From positions 1 to 64,000 of the forward strand of contig CAVOQD010000004.1 in NCBI GenBank assembly GCA_963698255.1: DNA of 64,000 bases, given 5' to 3'. A program made the translations under genes and the position numbers. This DNA is from JAWKOK01 sp963698255. Its GTDB lineage: Bacteria; Chloroflexota; Anaerolineae; Caldilineales; Caldilineaceae. This document shows, piece by piece, positions 9,295 to 18,343 of this stretch. The notes under the pieces were generated by a model. It ran no database searches, was not told where the DNA came from, and saw nothing but the letters and a program-made list of their open reading frames with translations. Each line of letters opens with the position of its first letter. The stretch's first letter is position 1.

Positions 9295-10935
9295 TTCACG
9301 TTTGAGGAGTTTGTGGCCCAGGCCCACGAGGCCGGTCGCTTCGAAGCGCCGTGGCGGGCGGATGCTTGCAAGGCTTTGCTCCACGGCCAATGGCACCACT
9401 AAGCGTTGGTCGGCAATGAGATGACCGTGACCGTTTTGAAGGCTGCGGGCTATGACGTCGAGGTCATCCCCAGCGGCTGCTGCGGCATGGCCGGCGACTT
9501 CGGCTACGAGACCGATCACTACGAGGTCAGCCGCGCCATCGCCGAGGAGCGGCTGATGCCTGCCGTGCGTGCCGCCGATGCGGATACGATCGATGTTGCT
9601 CGTGGCTCCCACGGCCCCGTACCAGAAACAGGCTGCAGCGTAGGCCATTTCACATTCCTCCCAATGCCACACTTCCATATCATACTTGAGCATCTTCTCG
9701 AACGTTACTGAATCCAGGACGAGGTTGCGAAGCTCGGTGCTGATCCCCTGGGTGTCGCGGGCTTCGGGGATGGGGCCGTGCCAATGCCTGTCATACTTGT
9801 CCACGCGTACCTGTGCATGCATGGGATGCTCGTAGAAAGCGCGGTTCTGCCCGCCCCATGAGTAGCCGTAATAGTCCTCCGTGCCCGTACCGAATATGGA
9901 CGGGAACCGGTCATCGTCGACCCAGATCTTTTCGTCTCCTTCGCCCCACCATACTTCTACCGGATTGTGTAACGTCAAGGTGTCGCCGACGTAGTGCCCC
10001 TTTCCCTGCACGGTCAGGTAGTTCCAGTCTGACATGGGTCGAGTAGGAAGTGGAGCGGTGTAGCGCCAGGTGGCGTGGAGGTAACGAGAACGCTCGTCCC
10101 AGGTGTAGGGCATCGTGCCGATCCGGAGCTTGTATAGGCGGGCCGTCGAATCAAGATTCAAGATTGCGACGGTTGCGTGCTTTTGATACGGCATGACCCA
10201 TGAACAGTGCATGCTTCCGTCCGGGTCCATACTGCGCGTCAGGGTTTCGAAAGGATGTAGGCCCGGTCCCGAACCGAAAAACTCGCCTAAAGGGCAGAAG
10301 ACGGTCTCTTCGTCGTCGAAGATGATCCGCAGGACTGATCCGCGCAACGTGGCCGGCTCCATTGAATCCATCGTCACGCGCAGACTGGTAATGGCCTGAG
10401 GTCCATCGGGCAAAGGAATGGTCTCCTGGCAGCCGGGGCTGAGCTGAAGGTCACCTCCGATGGTGTCACTCATGTTCGGGACCGTACCGGTCAAGCGGTC
10501 GCCGGCTTCTGTTATCTCACGAGACAAAGAAGCCATGAGTTCCGGCGAAAAAGAGACTACCTTCGTTCCAGGCTCATACAGGCGGGCTGAGATATTGTAG
10601 AAGAACGGCTCTTCATCTAGCGAGATTTTGAGGCCTTCGGCAAAGGGTAGGGGGAAATAACTTACGGCCGAAGAGAGCGACTTGTGGGCGAAGGGCGGCG
10701 GAAACAGCCCCGTGCCGTTGAAGATATCCTGAAACAGACCTGCAACAACGGGCGTTTCATTCCCGTCGAGGTAGATGCGGACAATGGCACGATGTGGCGC
10801 CCGGCGGCTAGCGAGTGGACAAAGCGGTGAACCGGATTCGGTTGGATATGGCGGCCGCCGGAACGCACGACCCGCCGGGTCAGCACGCTTGAAGGTCGGC
10901 GTCATTCTGCATTCACTCCCTTGCGGCAACGACAT
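9181..10935 (-). CDS. Chimeric ORF containing a truncated DUF2961 (GH172-like) domain
   Basis: The open frame encodes 584 residues, but only about 9600-10790 matches one family. Hallmarks of DUF2961/GH172 are FGTGTEDYYGYSWG and WWGEGDEKIWVDDD; characterised GH172 members act on fructofuranosyl or arabinofuranosyl sugars. The usual N-terminal roughly 100 residues are missing: the frame begins in unrelated sequence shared with a 122-bp repeat. The C-terminal part (9181-9600) is not DUF2961. It is antisense to a CCG-domain gene fragment and then becomes the tail of a PHP-type protein ending in TSPIWLD. It is therefore most likely a fused remnant rather than a working enzyme. The open frame is real; function is doubtful. 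Confidence 0.6.
   Translation of the reverse strand: MSLPQGSECRMTPTFKRADPAGRAFRRPPYPTESGSPLCPLASRRAPHRAIVRIYLDGNETPVVAGLFQDIFNGTGLFPPPFAHKSLSSAVSYFPLPFAEGLKISLDEEPFFYNISARLYEPGTKVVSFSPELMASLSREITEAGDRLTGTVPNMSDTIGGDLQLSPGCQETIPLPDGPQAITSLRVTMDSMEPATLRGSVLRIIFDDEETVFCPLGEFFGSGPGLHPFETLTRSMDPDGSMHCSWVMPYQKHATVAILNLDSTARLYKLRIGTMPYTWDERSRYLHATWRYTAPLPTRPMSDWNYLTVQGKGHYVGDTLTLHNPVEVWWGEGDEKIWVDDDRFPSIFGTGTEDYYGYSWGGQNRAFYEHPMHAQVRVDKYDRHWHGPIPEARDTQGISTELRNLVLDSVTFEKMLKYDMEVWHWEECEMAYAAACFWYGAVGATSNIDRIRIGGTHGRHQPLLGDGAADLVVIGLVAEVAGHAAAAAGDDLDVIARSLQNGHGHLIADQRLVVPLAVEQSLASIRPPRRFEATGLVGLGHKLLKREGISEAKSGFSVFDNSWRRVIVRGEDGGRAWTSPIWLD
9292..9603 (+). pseudogene. Fragment of a CCG-domain (glycolate/lactate oxidase Fe-S type) gene
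   Basis: In one plus-strand frame the sequence reads FEEFVAQAHEAG, then HGQWHH, a stop, ALVGNEMTVTVLKAAGYDVE, then SGCCGMAGDFGYE and HYEVSRAIAEERL. This is the C-terminal cysteine-rich CCG domain of GlcF/LutA-like or FAD-plus-Fe-S fusion oxidoreductases. The first motif, normally CHQKAL-like, has decayed (WHH-stop-AL). The match ends abruptly at about 9600 where the DUF2961 sequence begins. No start, no N-terminus and no C-terminus are present. Confidence 0.75.
10812..10933 (+). repeat. 122-bp direct repeat, copy 1
   Basis: Nearly identical to 17039-17160: the first about 95 bases differ at only two positions, and the last 25 are more diverged. The repeat reaches into the last codons of the SARP regulator. 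Copy 2 reaches into the last codons of an unrelated kinase gene. Both copies are in the same orientation and bracket about 6.2 kb. Confidence 0.85.
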
Positions 10936-13900
10936 TCTAAGAGCTGATTTGCCAACTGCAACAACGCATGGAGCGTCTCGGCCCGCGTCTTTGCGGCTCG
11001 GGGCGAGACCTTGACCGACAGGCGTTGCTCTTCAACAAGCCGGTCCACGTAACAGCGCGTGGTTGCCGCGGTGGCCGTCGAGTTCATCACCGTCGTCAGC
11101 ATCCTGGCTGTTCTCGCTGTTTGACCGCGGTGCATCTGAATCTCGGCCAGCCCGGCCAGCGCATCCATGGCTTCCCAGGCAGCACGGCCTCTGGCGCACA
11201 TGGTCTTGCGGAAATATCGTTCCGCGGCTTCCTCTTCGTGCTGGGCCAGGGCTGCCCGGCCCAGCAATAGCCAGGCGCCGGCCACATAATTGAAGTGATC
11301 TGTCCCCAGATCGGCGAAGGCAGCAAGCGCTTCCTCCGCGCAGGTCGTCGCCTCTGCCGGATCGCCCTCTGCCAATGCAAGCGTGCCCGAACAGAACAGA
11401 GATTGCATGGTCAGGAAATGATGGCCCGACCGTCTGCCGATGTCCAGACTGGCTACGAGATTTCGGTGGGCAATTGCGGACTTGCCCATCGCCGTTGCTG
11501 CGCGACCCAGTGAGAGATACGCCAGCCCGACACCAATTCGATCCCCGAGTCGTTGGCTCACGTCCAACGCATCCTGTGCCAGTTCTTCTGCAATTTTATA
11601 CTCGCCCAAGGTCCACGCCAGGCGAGCGACGTAGGTCTCGGTTTTTGCGCGGACGCGCAGTTCACCCAGCGAGCGGCGAATCTCAACGTTTTGGATGTCG
11701 TGCTGGATTGCGGATTCGTAGTCACCGAGACACCAGGCAACGTCGGATAGGTGACCATAGATGCCTGCGATCCAAAAGCCTGCGCCAAGCCTTCTGCCCA
11801 ACAACGTGAACGTGCGCCAATCCGCGGCATCAAACCGTGCAATGACCCTATGATATTGGGGAATCGATCTTCGCAGCTTGCCCTGATGAAAGTCGACCGT
11901 TGCCTGGCGCAAGTCAGCGATCAGCAACAACTCATCGACACGTTCATCCGGCGCCAGATCGTTCACAGTTGCGCGCACGGTGCTGATACTCGCACTGGCG
12001 CGCTCGAGTAAGCCCAGATCGATCAATAGACTGCATTCGATGAACGCCAGCCAGGCCAGAACGATGCCGACCGATTGCTGTTGCGGGCTATCCGGCTCGG
12101 TTTCTGCCGGCACGGCGCGCAGTTGCACGGCGTAGCTCTGCATGAGCTGGATGCCAAACCGGTAGCGACCGGCCATGTGTACGTAGAAAAAGAAGAAAAT
12201 GGCCACGTTGAGGGCAATGTCCAAACGATCGTGCGTGATCGCCCAGCGCCACGAGGCCTGAAGATTGCCGAACTCAGCGTCGATCTCTGTCATCGGCGCT
12301 TCATCAAAGTTGATGCTTTGCGCCATGCGTTCCATGAAGCTGCCGTAAAATTCACAGTGCCGTTGATAGACCGCCGCTGCATTCAGCCTGCCTCCGTCAT
12401 CGATGCCGTCAAGAAGTCTTCGTTCGCAGTATTGCCGCACAAGTTCATGCATTTCGTAGCGCCCGTCGGCGCGCCGGCGCACCCAAGAGCTATCCAACAA
12501 CGCCGCGAGTTCCTGGATCGAAACGCCCGCCACCATCTGCGCGCCGGCCAGTGTCATGCCCCCGCGGAAGACGGCAAGTTGGGCAAGCTTCACTCGCAAA
12601 GGGCGCGGCAACAGCGTCCAAGAGTGCTCAAAGACAGCGCTCATGTTGCGGTGGCGCAGGGGAATGTCCTGCTCCGTGGTGGACAGTAGGTCGATGCCGT
12701 GCGAAAGCTGTTCAGCTATCTCCTGTAGCGAAAGCAGACGCGTCCACGTTGCCGCCAATTCAATGGCGAGGGGCAGACCGTCAAGCAGCCGGCAGATGTG
12801 CCCGATCGTCGCTGTCTCTGTCGCGTCGAGTGCGAGATCGGGTTGGAGATGCTTCATGCGCTCGACAAAGAGCTGAACGGCCGCATAATCATCAGCCGTT
12901 CTTGGCCCATCAGCAGGAACCGCTGAGATTTCCTGAAGCAGTGGGGGCGCGTGCAAAACGCCGGCCGACTCCGGCGCCTCTAACCCTGCCAGCGGCAGCA
13001 ACCACTCGATGGAGAGATTGAGACGCCGGCGCGAGGTGACGAGGAGATCGATGCCGGGTGCGCTTTCGACCAAAAGACCTAGATAGGGTCCGCAGGCCGT
13101 CAACTGTTCCATGCTGTCCAGCACCAACAACAGGTCTTTATCTCGCAAGTAGTGCAACAACTGTTGTGACGGATCCTCGGCCCCGAAAGCCTCTGCCGTC
13201 AGCGTTTGCAGGATCGCGTTGGCCAGCAGTTCGATCCGCTCGACGGCAACCAGCGGCACAAAGCGGACGCCGTCCCGATATCGATCCGCGTTCCGGCCCA
13301 TTGCTTCGACGGCCAGGCGCGTCTTGCCGACACCGCCAACACCGACGATGGTGACCAGCCGACAGGCCGGGTCACGCAGGTGCGCCTCGATCCGGCCAAG
13401 TTCCTGTTGACGGCCCAGAAACTGGCCAAACGCGCCCGGCAACCGTTCATCGTCGCCTTGCAGCCCGGCATTGGATGCTGTACCAGGCGGCCACCTATCG
13501 TCATCGGGCTTCAAGCGCGGCAGGGGCTTCTCGTCGCGGATGCTCGCAGCCAGCGCCGTCGTCGCGGGCTGCGGCGTTACGCCGAATTCGTCGGCCAACA
13601 TGGCTGTGCATCGATCGACCTGGCGCAGCGCTTCTGATCGCCGGCCAGCGCGCGCCAGCAGCCATATCTGTTGTTGGTGAACCTCTTCGTTCCACGGTTC
13701 TATGCGCAATTGACGTTCGGTCCACGTCAGCGCACTGTCACAGTCGTCGTGTCGGATGCACTGCGCAACCAGGGCATCCAGTGCTCGCATCATCGCCCTG
13801 GTGAGCCGTTCACGAACGACCACCAGCCAGGCCTCGTAGTCTGGACAATCGTCGAGTGAAAACCCTTCAAGAAATGGCCCCCGGTATTGCAGCGCCACCT

Positions 13901-14274
13901 CGCTGCCTGGCGGCCGGATCGACTTCACTCCCGCCGTCGATCTCGACCAAGGTCGCCACGTCGACTGTGATAGCGGCTGCGCGATTGAGACCGATTGACC
14001 GGCGGGTCACGCGGAGAAAAGGCGGGGCCGCCGCGGCATCGCCGATGGTCTTGCGCAGGCTGGCCAGCGTGTGGCGCAGGTTGGCCAACGCCTTGCCACG
14101 TGGACGGTCGGGCCAGAGCAACTCGGCCAGGAACGCTCGGGAATGTGCGCGATCGGCCTCGACCGCAAGGTAGGCCAGGAGCGCGCGGGATTTGCCGGTT
14201 TCAAATCCGTTGAGCGGTTTGCCGTCCAGCGTCACCTGGAAGGGACCCAAGAGGGAGATCGAGAGTTGAGCCAT
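10902..14274 (-). CDS. AfsR/SARP-family transcriptional regulator with NB-ARC and TPR regions (one frame break)
   Basis: Large SARP-type activator. The N-terminal OmpR-like winged helix (about 14274-13990) begins MAQLSISLLGPFQVTLDG and includes SRALLAYLAVEA. A BTAD follows (YRGPFLEGFSLDDCPDYEAW). Then comes an NB-ARC NTPase with VGVGGVGKTRLAVE, LLLVLDSMEQL and LLDGLPLAIELAA, and a C-terminal TPR-rich half. The frame breaks at about 13880-13930, between the winged helix and the BTAD; dropping one base restores it. ATG at 14274 is chosen because the domain begins there. These proteins usually bind direct repeats upstream of target genes. The target is unknown; the divergent small protein and lipoprotein are the nearest candidates. 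The final codons lie in the 122-bp repeat. Confidence 0.85.
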
Positions 14275-14572
14275 GGTACGTTTCGTCGGCCTGGGTGTGT
14301 ATGGTGGGTTCAACGCAGATCACCGCACTGTTTGTTGCCTTTCATTATACCAACTCCTGTCAATCATCGCGTCCAGTTGGGTGTAATTCAACGTGTGGGC
14401 GAGCTTGCCTCACCCTGCTCCGCCGCCTGCGGGGGCGGCTCCACCCGGTTTTGCCTTTGCCCACAAGTCAAAGTTGCGTTGTAAAGGGTGTCGACGAACG
14501 CTCGAGATGGCCGCCGCCAGGGCATGGCGCTGTGCACCCGTTTTGCGAACAAGCCCCGGCTGATCACAAAGA

Positions 14573-14590
14573 CGCCCCATGAATGGGGCG
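14573..14590. repeat. Short perfect palindrome
   Basis: CGCCCCAT-GA-ATGGGGCG, an 8-bp stem with a 2-base centre. It lies ten bases before a second palindrome. There is no T-run, so a classical terminator is not supported. Confidence 0.6.
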
Positions 14591-14600
14591 CAACTCGCTA

Positions 14601-14622
14601 GCCGGGGCATTGATGCCCCGGC
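14601..14622. repeat. Short perfect palindrome
   Basis: GCCGGGGCAT-TG-ATGCCCCGGC, a 10-bp stem with a 2-base centre. Paired with the palindrome at 14573-14590 it resembles REP-type hairpin pairs. Function unknown. Confidence 0.6.
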
Positions 14623-14690
14623 GGCCGCCGCTCTCAATGCTTCCGGATAGCCGGTTTCGTCCCCATCAAAAAGATGTGGGTAAAGATAAG

Positions 14691-14784
14691 GGTGTGTTCA
14701 AAATCGGTTGAAGACCGGAGAGCCACAAACCAGGTTTCTCCAAGAAACCTGGTTTGTGGCTCTCAACTCAATTTGAATACACCC
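14691..14784. mobile_element. MITE-like palindromic element with flanking direct repeats
   Basis: A 94-bp non-coding element. Its outer ends are inverted repeats (GGTGTGTTCAAA and TTTGAATACACC). The core is a perfect 22-bp hairpin at 14718-14739 and 14743-14764 around CCA. It is flanked on both sides by TAAAGATAAG (14681-14690 and 14785-14794), as expected of a 9-10 bp target duplication. It carries no transposase, so a partner element elsewhere would have moved it. Target duplications of this length suggest an IS4-like partner, which is inference. Confidence 0.8.
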
Positions 14785-14983
14785 TAAAGATAAGACCCTG
14801 TGGAGAGGGACTGACCTTGCGCTTTCGGGCGCAAGGTCAGCGTGAGGCGAACCGCCGTCAACACATACTTCCTATACCAGTATCAAATTTCCAAGTTGTA
14901 AGATGGCGGCTACGCCAACTTCACGCGTTTTTCACGCGTTCTGCACACGCTCCCTTGCTACACTGCGAATGTGAGGAGGCGCG

Positions 14984-15217
14984 ATGAATCGTTCACGTCA
15001 ACACAGGACATATTTGATTCGGCTTTGGCCGGTGGGACGCGATGGTTCTCTCGCCTGGCGTGCATCGATCCTGGATGTCCATAGCGGCGAGCAGGAAGCA
15101 TTTGCTGAGCCGGCCAGGGCGATCGAGTTTCTGCATGGCGTTGTTCGTCGACTTCCCCTGGTCGACGAACAGATGCCGTTTTCGAGTTGGGATGATCCGG
15201 ACGTGTTTGATCAATGA
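14984..15217 (+). CDS. Small hypothetical protein (77 aa)
   Basis: A 77-residue soluble protein beginning MNRSRQHRTYLIRLWPVGRD, with WRASILDVHSGEQ in the middle and a short helix before SSWDDPDVFDQ. GAGGAGG lies six bases before the ATG, an excellent ribosome binding site. The pattern (RLW, WRASL-D, TGE/SGE, F-FL) resembles small proteins I associate with SARP-regulator neighbourhoods in Chloroflexota, but no function is known to me. It ends 12 bases before the lipoprotein gene, so the two are probably co-transcribed, divergently from the SARP gene. Confidence 0.75.
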   Translation: MNRSRQHRTYLIRLWPVGRDGSLAWRASILDVHSGEQEAFAEPARAIEFLHGVVRRLPLVDEQMPFSSWDDPDVFDQ

Positions 15218-15229
15218 AAGGAGACAATC

Positions 15230-16948
15230 ATGATCTGCGTACATTGGCGATTACTGCCGATCTGGCTGACGGTTGCTCTGTTGGTGGTTGGATGTGCGCC
15301 ATTGGCGACACCGACAGAGATGGACGCCTCAAGCGGATCCACCATGGAGGAGTTCGCCACGGGCGCCATGCTGCCCGGCGTCTTCGACGTGGACGTGGGG
15401 CCGGACGGCACGGTCTATGTCGCCTCTGAGTTGGAACGCGCCTTAATTGGCGTCGATCCGCAGAGCGGTGCGGTGGTTGCCCGGCACGACACCGTCAACG
15501 ATACGCCGCACGCCATGACCATGGGGCCGGATGGGTCACTCTACTGGTCGTCCTTTTTCTCGCTCAACGTCTGTCGTTTCGATGACGCCGGCGAGAAGAC
15601 CTGCCAGGCTATGCCGGTTGACACCTGGGGCCTGGATTTCGCGCCCGACGGTCGCCTTTTCGCCACGGCCGACGCACATGTGGAAAGCCTCTATGAGGTA
15701 GACCCGCAGTTGGACGCGCCGCCGCAACATGTGGCCCATCTGGGATCGCTGATCGCCCATTTTGCCTTCGGGCCTGACGGCAAGGTCTACGCGCCGTTGT
15801 TGCTTGAAGGGACCATCCTGCGTGTGGACGTGGACGCAGACCCCGTGAGCATTGAGACCGTAGCCGAAGGCTTGACCCTGCCATGGGCGGTTGCCTTTGA
15901 TTCGTCCGGGCAGATGTATGTGGCGGCGAGCGCCGACAACGATCACAACGAGATTCTGCGCCTGGACCCGGCCACCGGCGAGCGAGAAGTCGTGGGCCGT
16001 CTGCCGGCCGGATACCATAGCATCATCTTTGGCGCCGATGATCGCCTCTTTGCCTCGCACTTCGATGAAGGCGCGCTCTACGAGTTGCTGCCGGATGGTG
16101 AACTCAAGGCCATCACCGAGCCGGGTATCACCGGACCCGGCGGGCTGGCAGTGTTGGTTCGGCCCGACGGCGGCGAGTCGCTCTTCGTCGGCGGCTGGAA
16201 CACGCTGCACGAGTTGGACGCGGCCACCGGCGAGACGCGAAACCATTGGCGGACGACCTGGTTCCCCGGTGCAGTGGCGCCGCCTCGCACCGTGGCCAGC
16301 CATGGCGACGATCTGCTCATTGCCAAGTGGGCCGATCAGTGGGGCGGCAGCAGCGTGCAGGTCTGGGATCCTGAAAATGGGGAGCCGCTGGCACAGGAAG
16401 GCGGGTTTGCCTGGGCAGCCAACGCCATTCCTTTCCAGGATGAGATCATCGTCGTGGATCTGTTTGATGGCGTCTGGCGTGTGTTGCGCTGTGCTGCTGC
16501 CGACCTGACGGCCTGTGAGCCCATCGGCGGCGATACCCTGAAACAGCCGGTCGGCCTTGCGGCAGATGAAGCCAACCTCTGGGCAACAGACTATGCCGGC
16601 GGCACGCTGGCCCAGTTGGCAACAGATGGCGCTTATCTGGAAGAACCGCTCAACGTGGTAAGCGGCCTTGATCGTCCTGAGGGTTTGGCGATAGGGCCGG
16701 ATGGACGGTTGCTTGTGATCGAGACGGGCACAGGGCGGTTGCTGAGCGTCGATCCATCCACTCAGGATGTGGAAACGATTGCTGAGGGGTTCGAATTTCA
16801 GACGGAAAATCCGACCAGCATCGGCCCTTCCGGCCCGCCGCCGCACTACGTATTCAGTGACGTGGCCGTCGCGCCATCCGGCGCTATCTACGTTTCGGAT
16901 GATGGCGCCAACGTGATCTATCGGATACCGGATCCTATGGTTCCGTAG
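15230..16948 (+). CDS. Secreted beta-propeller (NHL/SMP-30-like) lipoprotein
   Basis: A 572-residue exported protein. The N-terminus WLTVALLVVGCAP is a lipoprotein signal with lipobox VVGC. The body is a chain of propeller blades with recurrent PDG-x-(L/V)-(Y/F) and (V/A)-AFD motifs (VDVGPDGTVYVAS, LDFAPDGRLFATA, LAIGPDGRLLVIE), typical of NHL, SMP-30 or Vgb-type propellers. Substrate unknown. AAAGGAG lies eight bases before the ATG. It probably follows the 77-residue gene in one transcript. A 15-bp hairpin lies 34 bases after the stop. Confidence 0.82.
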   Translation: MICVHWRLLPIWLTVALLVVGCAPLATPTEMDASSGSTMEEFATGAMLPGVFDVDVGPDGTVYVASELERALIGVDPQSGAVVARHDTVNDTPHAMTMGPDGSLYWSSFFSLNVCRFDDAGEKTCQAMPVDTWGLDFAPDGRLFATADAHVESLYEVDPQLDAPPQHVAHLGSLIAHFAFGPDGKVYAPLLLEGTILRVDVDADPVSIETVAEGLTLPWAVAFDSSGQMYVAASADNDHNEILRLDPATGEREVVGRLPAGYHSIIFGADDRLFASHFDEGALYELLPDGELKAITEPGITGPGGLAVLVRPDGGESLFVGGWNTLHELDAATGETRNHWRTTWFPGAVAPPRTVASHGDDLLIAKWADQWGGSSVQVWDPENGEPLAQEGGFAWAANAIPFQDEIIVVDLFDGVWRVLRCAAADLTACEPIGGDTLKQPVGLAADEANLWATDYAGGTLAQLATDGAYLEEPLNVVSGLDRPEGLAIGPDGRLLVIETGTGRLLSVDPSTQDVETIAEGFEFQTENPTSIGPSGPPPHYVFSDVAVAPSGAIYVSDDGANVIYRIPDPMVP

Positions 16949-16981
16949 ACTTCATTCACGTCCGCAGACGACGTAGCGATT

Positions 16982-17042
16982 CCACCTTCCTGGAAGTCGC
17001 CTACCAGACTGGTTGTCTCACAATCAGCTTCCAGGAAGGTGG
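16982..17042. terminator. Stem-loop after the lipoprotein gene
   Basis: Perfect 15-bp arms CCACCTTCCTGGAAG (16982-16996) and CTTCCAGGAAGGTGG (17028-17042) around a 31-base loop. There is no clear U-tract, so it may be a processing or stabilising hairpin or a small palindromic repeat rather than a true terminator. It touches copy 2 of the 122-bp repeat. Confidence 0.5.
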
Positions 17043-17160
17043 ACAAAGCGGTGAACCGGATTCGGTTGGATATGGCGGCCGCCGGAACGCACGCCCCGCC
17101 GGGTCAGCACGCTTGAAGGTCGGCGCCATTCTGCTGTCACTCACTTTCGGCAACGACATT
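17039..17160 (+). repeat. 122-bp direct repeat, copy 2
   Basis: Same orientation and nearly the same sequence as 10812-10933 (see there). It supplies the last codons and stop of the kinase-like gene on the minus strand. On the plus strand both copies contain the frame VDKAVNRIRLDMAAAGTH, which ends at a TGA and may be the tail of an older gene. Confidence 0.85.
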
Positions 17161-17509
17161 TCGGGCCAATAACCTGTTCAGAGCCGCCACCGTCTCAACA
17201 ACCGAAAGATCAGAGTTGTCGAGGAACAGCGCTCTTGGATGCGCTTTCCATTACGACGTCCACGCCATTTGCGGCGTATGTTTCAATTGCCGCTGCATAC
17301 ACCTTTCCCGTGATTCGGTATTGCGCCGCAATCCGTTCAACCGGACCCTCTTCAAATGCTACCTCAACTGCGCTCCTCTCTCCATTGCGCATCCACGAAG
17401 TGATTTGGTCAGCGTCAATCAGGGCGATTTCCCGGCTCTGCGACTCAACCCATGCTCTGGCCAGAGTTGACTTTTCTGCACCCGATGATCCAGTAATGTA
17501 CAGAATCAT
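17141..17509 (-). pseudogene. P-loop kinase-like protein, frame-broken, degenerate Walker A
   Basis: Small P-loop NTPase of the AAA_33/shikimate-kinase-like kind. It begins MILYITGSSGAEKSTLARAW; the expected motif is GxxGxGKST, and here the last Gly is Glu. ALIDADQI follows. The frame breaks near 17236: dropping one base joins MESA to PRALFLDNSDLSV and runs on to RLLARNVVAESE and a stop at 17141. The lost glycine would be expected to damage ATP binding, so the gene may be decaying, or the base may be an error. Its tail lies in the 122-bp repeat. About 120 residues is short for a kinase. Confidence 0.55.
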
Positions 17510-17803
17510 CCGTTTTCTTCATGGCCCTTCTCAGTCACAGCGAATCCACTCGATACGCTGGGCCGCCAACAAGATGGCGATCGGCCGACGGGTGTGCGAA
17601 CGGCCTAGGTGGCCAACCAAACCGGCTGGGCGTGTAGACAACGCAGTTTGTCCTTGATCCCCCGCCGGTCAGGCCGGCCAACAAGCCGGCGGCGCCCTCT
17701 GTGCCACACTGGCTTGACCGGACTGGCCCACTTGAAACGGGTCTACTCTAATTTCCGGGATTCAGACAGAATCAAGTAGACCAACACGACAACACTCTTG
17801 GCC
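17510..17803. other. Intergenic region without recognised features
   Basis: About 290 bases. It has a small GCCGGC-rich palindromic patch near 17660-17695 (GGCCGGCCAACAAGCCGGC). I see no gene or promoter. Confidence 0.4.
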
Positions 17804-17995
17804 CTATCCCGGCGATCTCCCGGTCATTGCAAGACCGAAGACAATTCCCAAAGCGATGCCTATCGCCAGTCCGACGGACACGTTGTCCATGACAGCGCCA
17901 ACTGCCAAACCGACGCCGACACCGATTGCAATGCCTGCGCCCAGGTAGGACGTCTGCCGGGAGGCTTCGTCCTTCTTCTCGGGTGATTTGGACAT
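17804..17995 (-). CDS. Small glycine-zipper membrane protein
   Basis: A 63-residue protein starting MSKSPEKKDEAS, followed by two glycine-rich hydrophobic helices (GAGIAIGVGVGLAVGAV and VGLAIGIALGIVFGLA) with GxxxG spacing. This fits a two-helix membrane protein. The charged N-terminus is probably cytoplasmic. ATG at 17995 is chosen over an upstream TTG. Function unknown; similar short proteins are common in soil and water bacteria. Confidence 0.7.
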   Translation of the reverse strand: MSKSPEKKDEASRQTSYLGAGIAIGVGVGLAVGAVMDNVSVGLAIGIALGIVFGLAMTGRSPG

Positions 17996-18019
17996 CAATT
18001 CATGCTTTCTGGGTGAATG

Positions 18020-18184
18020 TTACTCTTGAACACGGAATGTGGCCCCCTCTTTTTCATCCCTCGTTGCTTTGGACAAATGGGAAAGTCCCCAAAAGAAAAT
18101 GCCGGCGCCACTCGCCGAAAAGAAGAAAAATAGCGCAAGACCTAGAGGCGAACCCCAGGATAAGACGCCATACCAGACTTCCAT
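18020..18184 (-). CDS. Small single-span membrane protein (54 aa)
   Basis: Starts MEVWYGVLSWGSPLGLALFF, has one transmembrane helix, and ends in a charged tail (SKATRDEKEGATFRVQE). GGGAGAGCAATT precedes the ATG at 18184 as a ribosome binding site. The frame is open further upstream, but that part does not look coding. It lies 24 bases upstream of the glycine-zipper protein on the same strand, so the pair may be co-transcribed. No function recognised. Confidence 0.6.
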   Translation of the reverse strand: MEVWYGVLSWGSPLGLALFFFFSASGAGIFFWGLSHLSKATRDEKEGATFRVQE

Positions 18185-18343
18185 AAATTGCTCTCCCTTT
18201 TTGTGAATAAAGATGCCGCGCCTACAGCAGTCGGACTCAGGACGAAAGTCAGCCCTGCAAGTATGCTCTGCCATGGCAAGAGGATAGCGGCCAACGTGGT
18301 GATACGTCATCACATGATGTGGTGATCTTGGACAACTGCATCA

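Larger units (their letters stand above)
14275..14680. other. Intergenic region upstream of the SARP regulator
   Basis: About 400 bases with no convincing gene. The first part should hold the promoter of the minus-strand regulator, but I see no clear -35/-10 pair. The end holds two compact palindromes listed separately. Confidence 0.5.

Noticed and set aside
9406..9711. Plus-strand ORF as a complete CCG-domain gene
   Set aside because: It begins after an in-frame stop, lacks the first cysteine motif and ends abruptly in unrelated sequence; listed as a fragment instead.
17141..17205. Remnant of a second SARP regulator C-terminus downstream of the kinase fragment
   Set aside because: After shifting one base the sequence continues the kinase frame (PRALFLDNSDLSV) to its own stop; only the repeat part is shared with the SARP gene.
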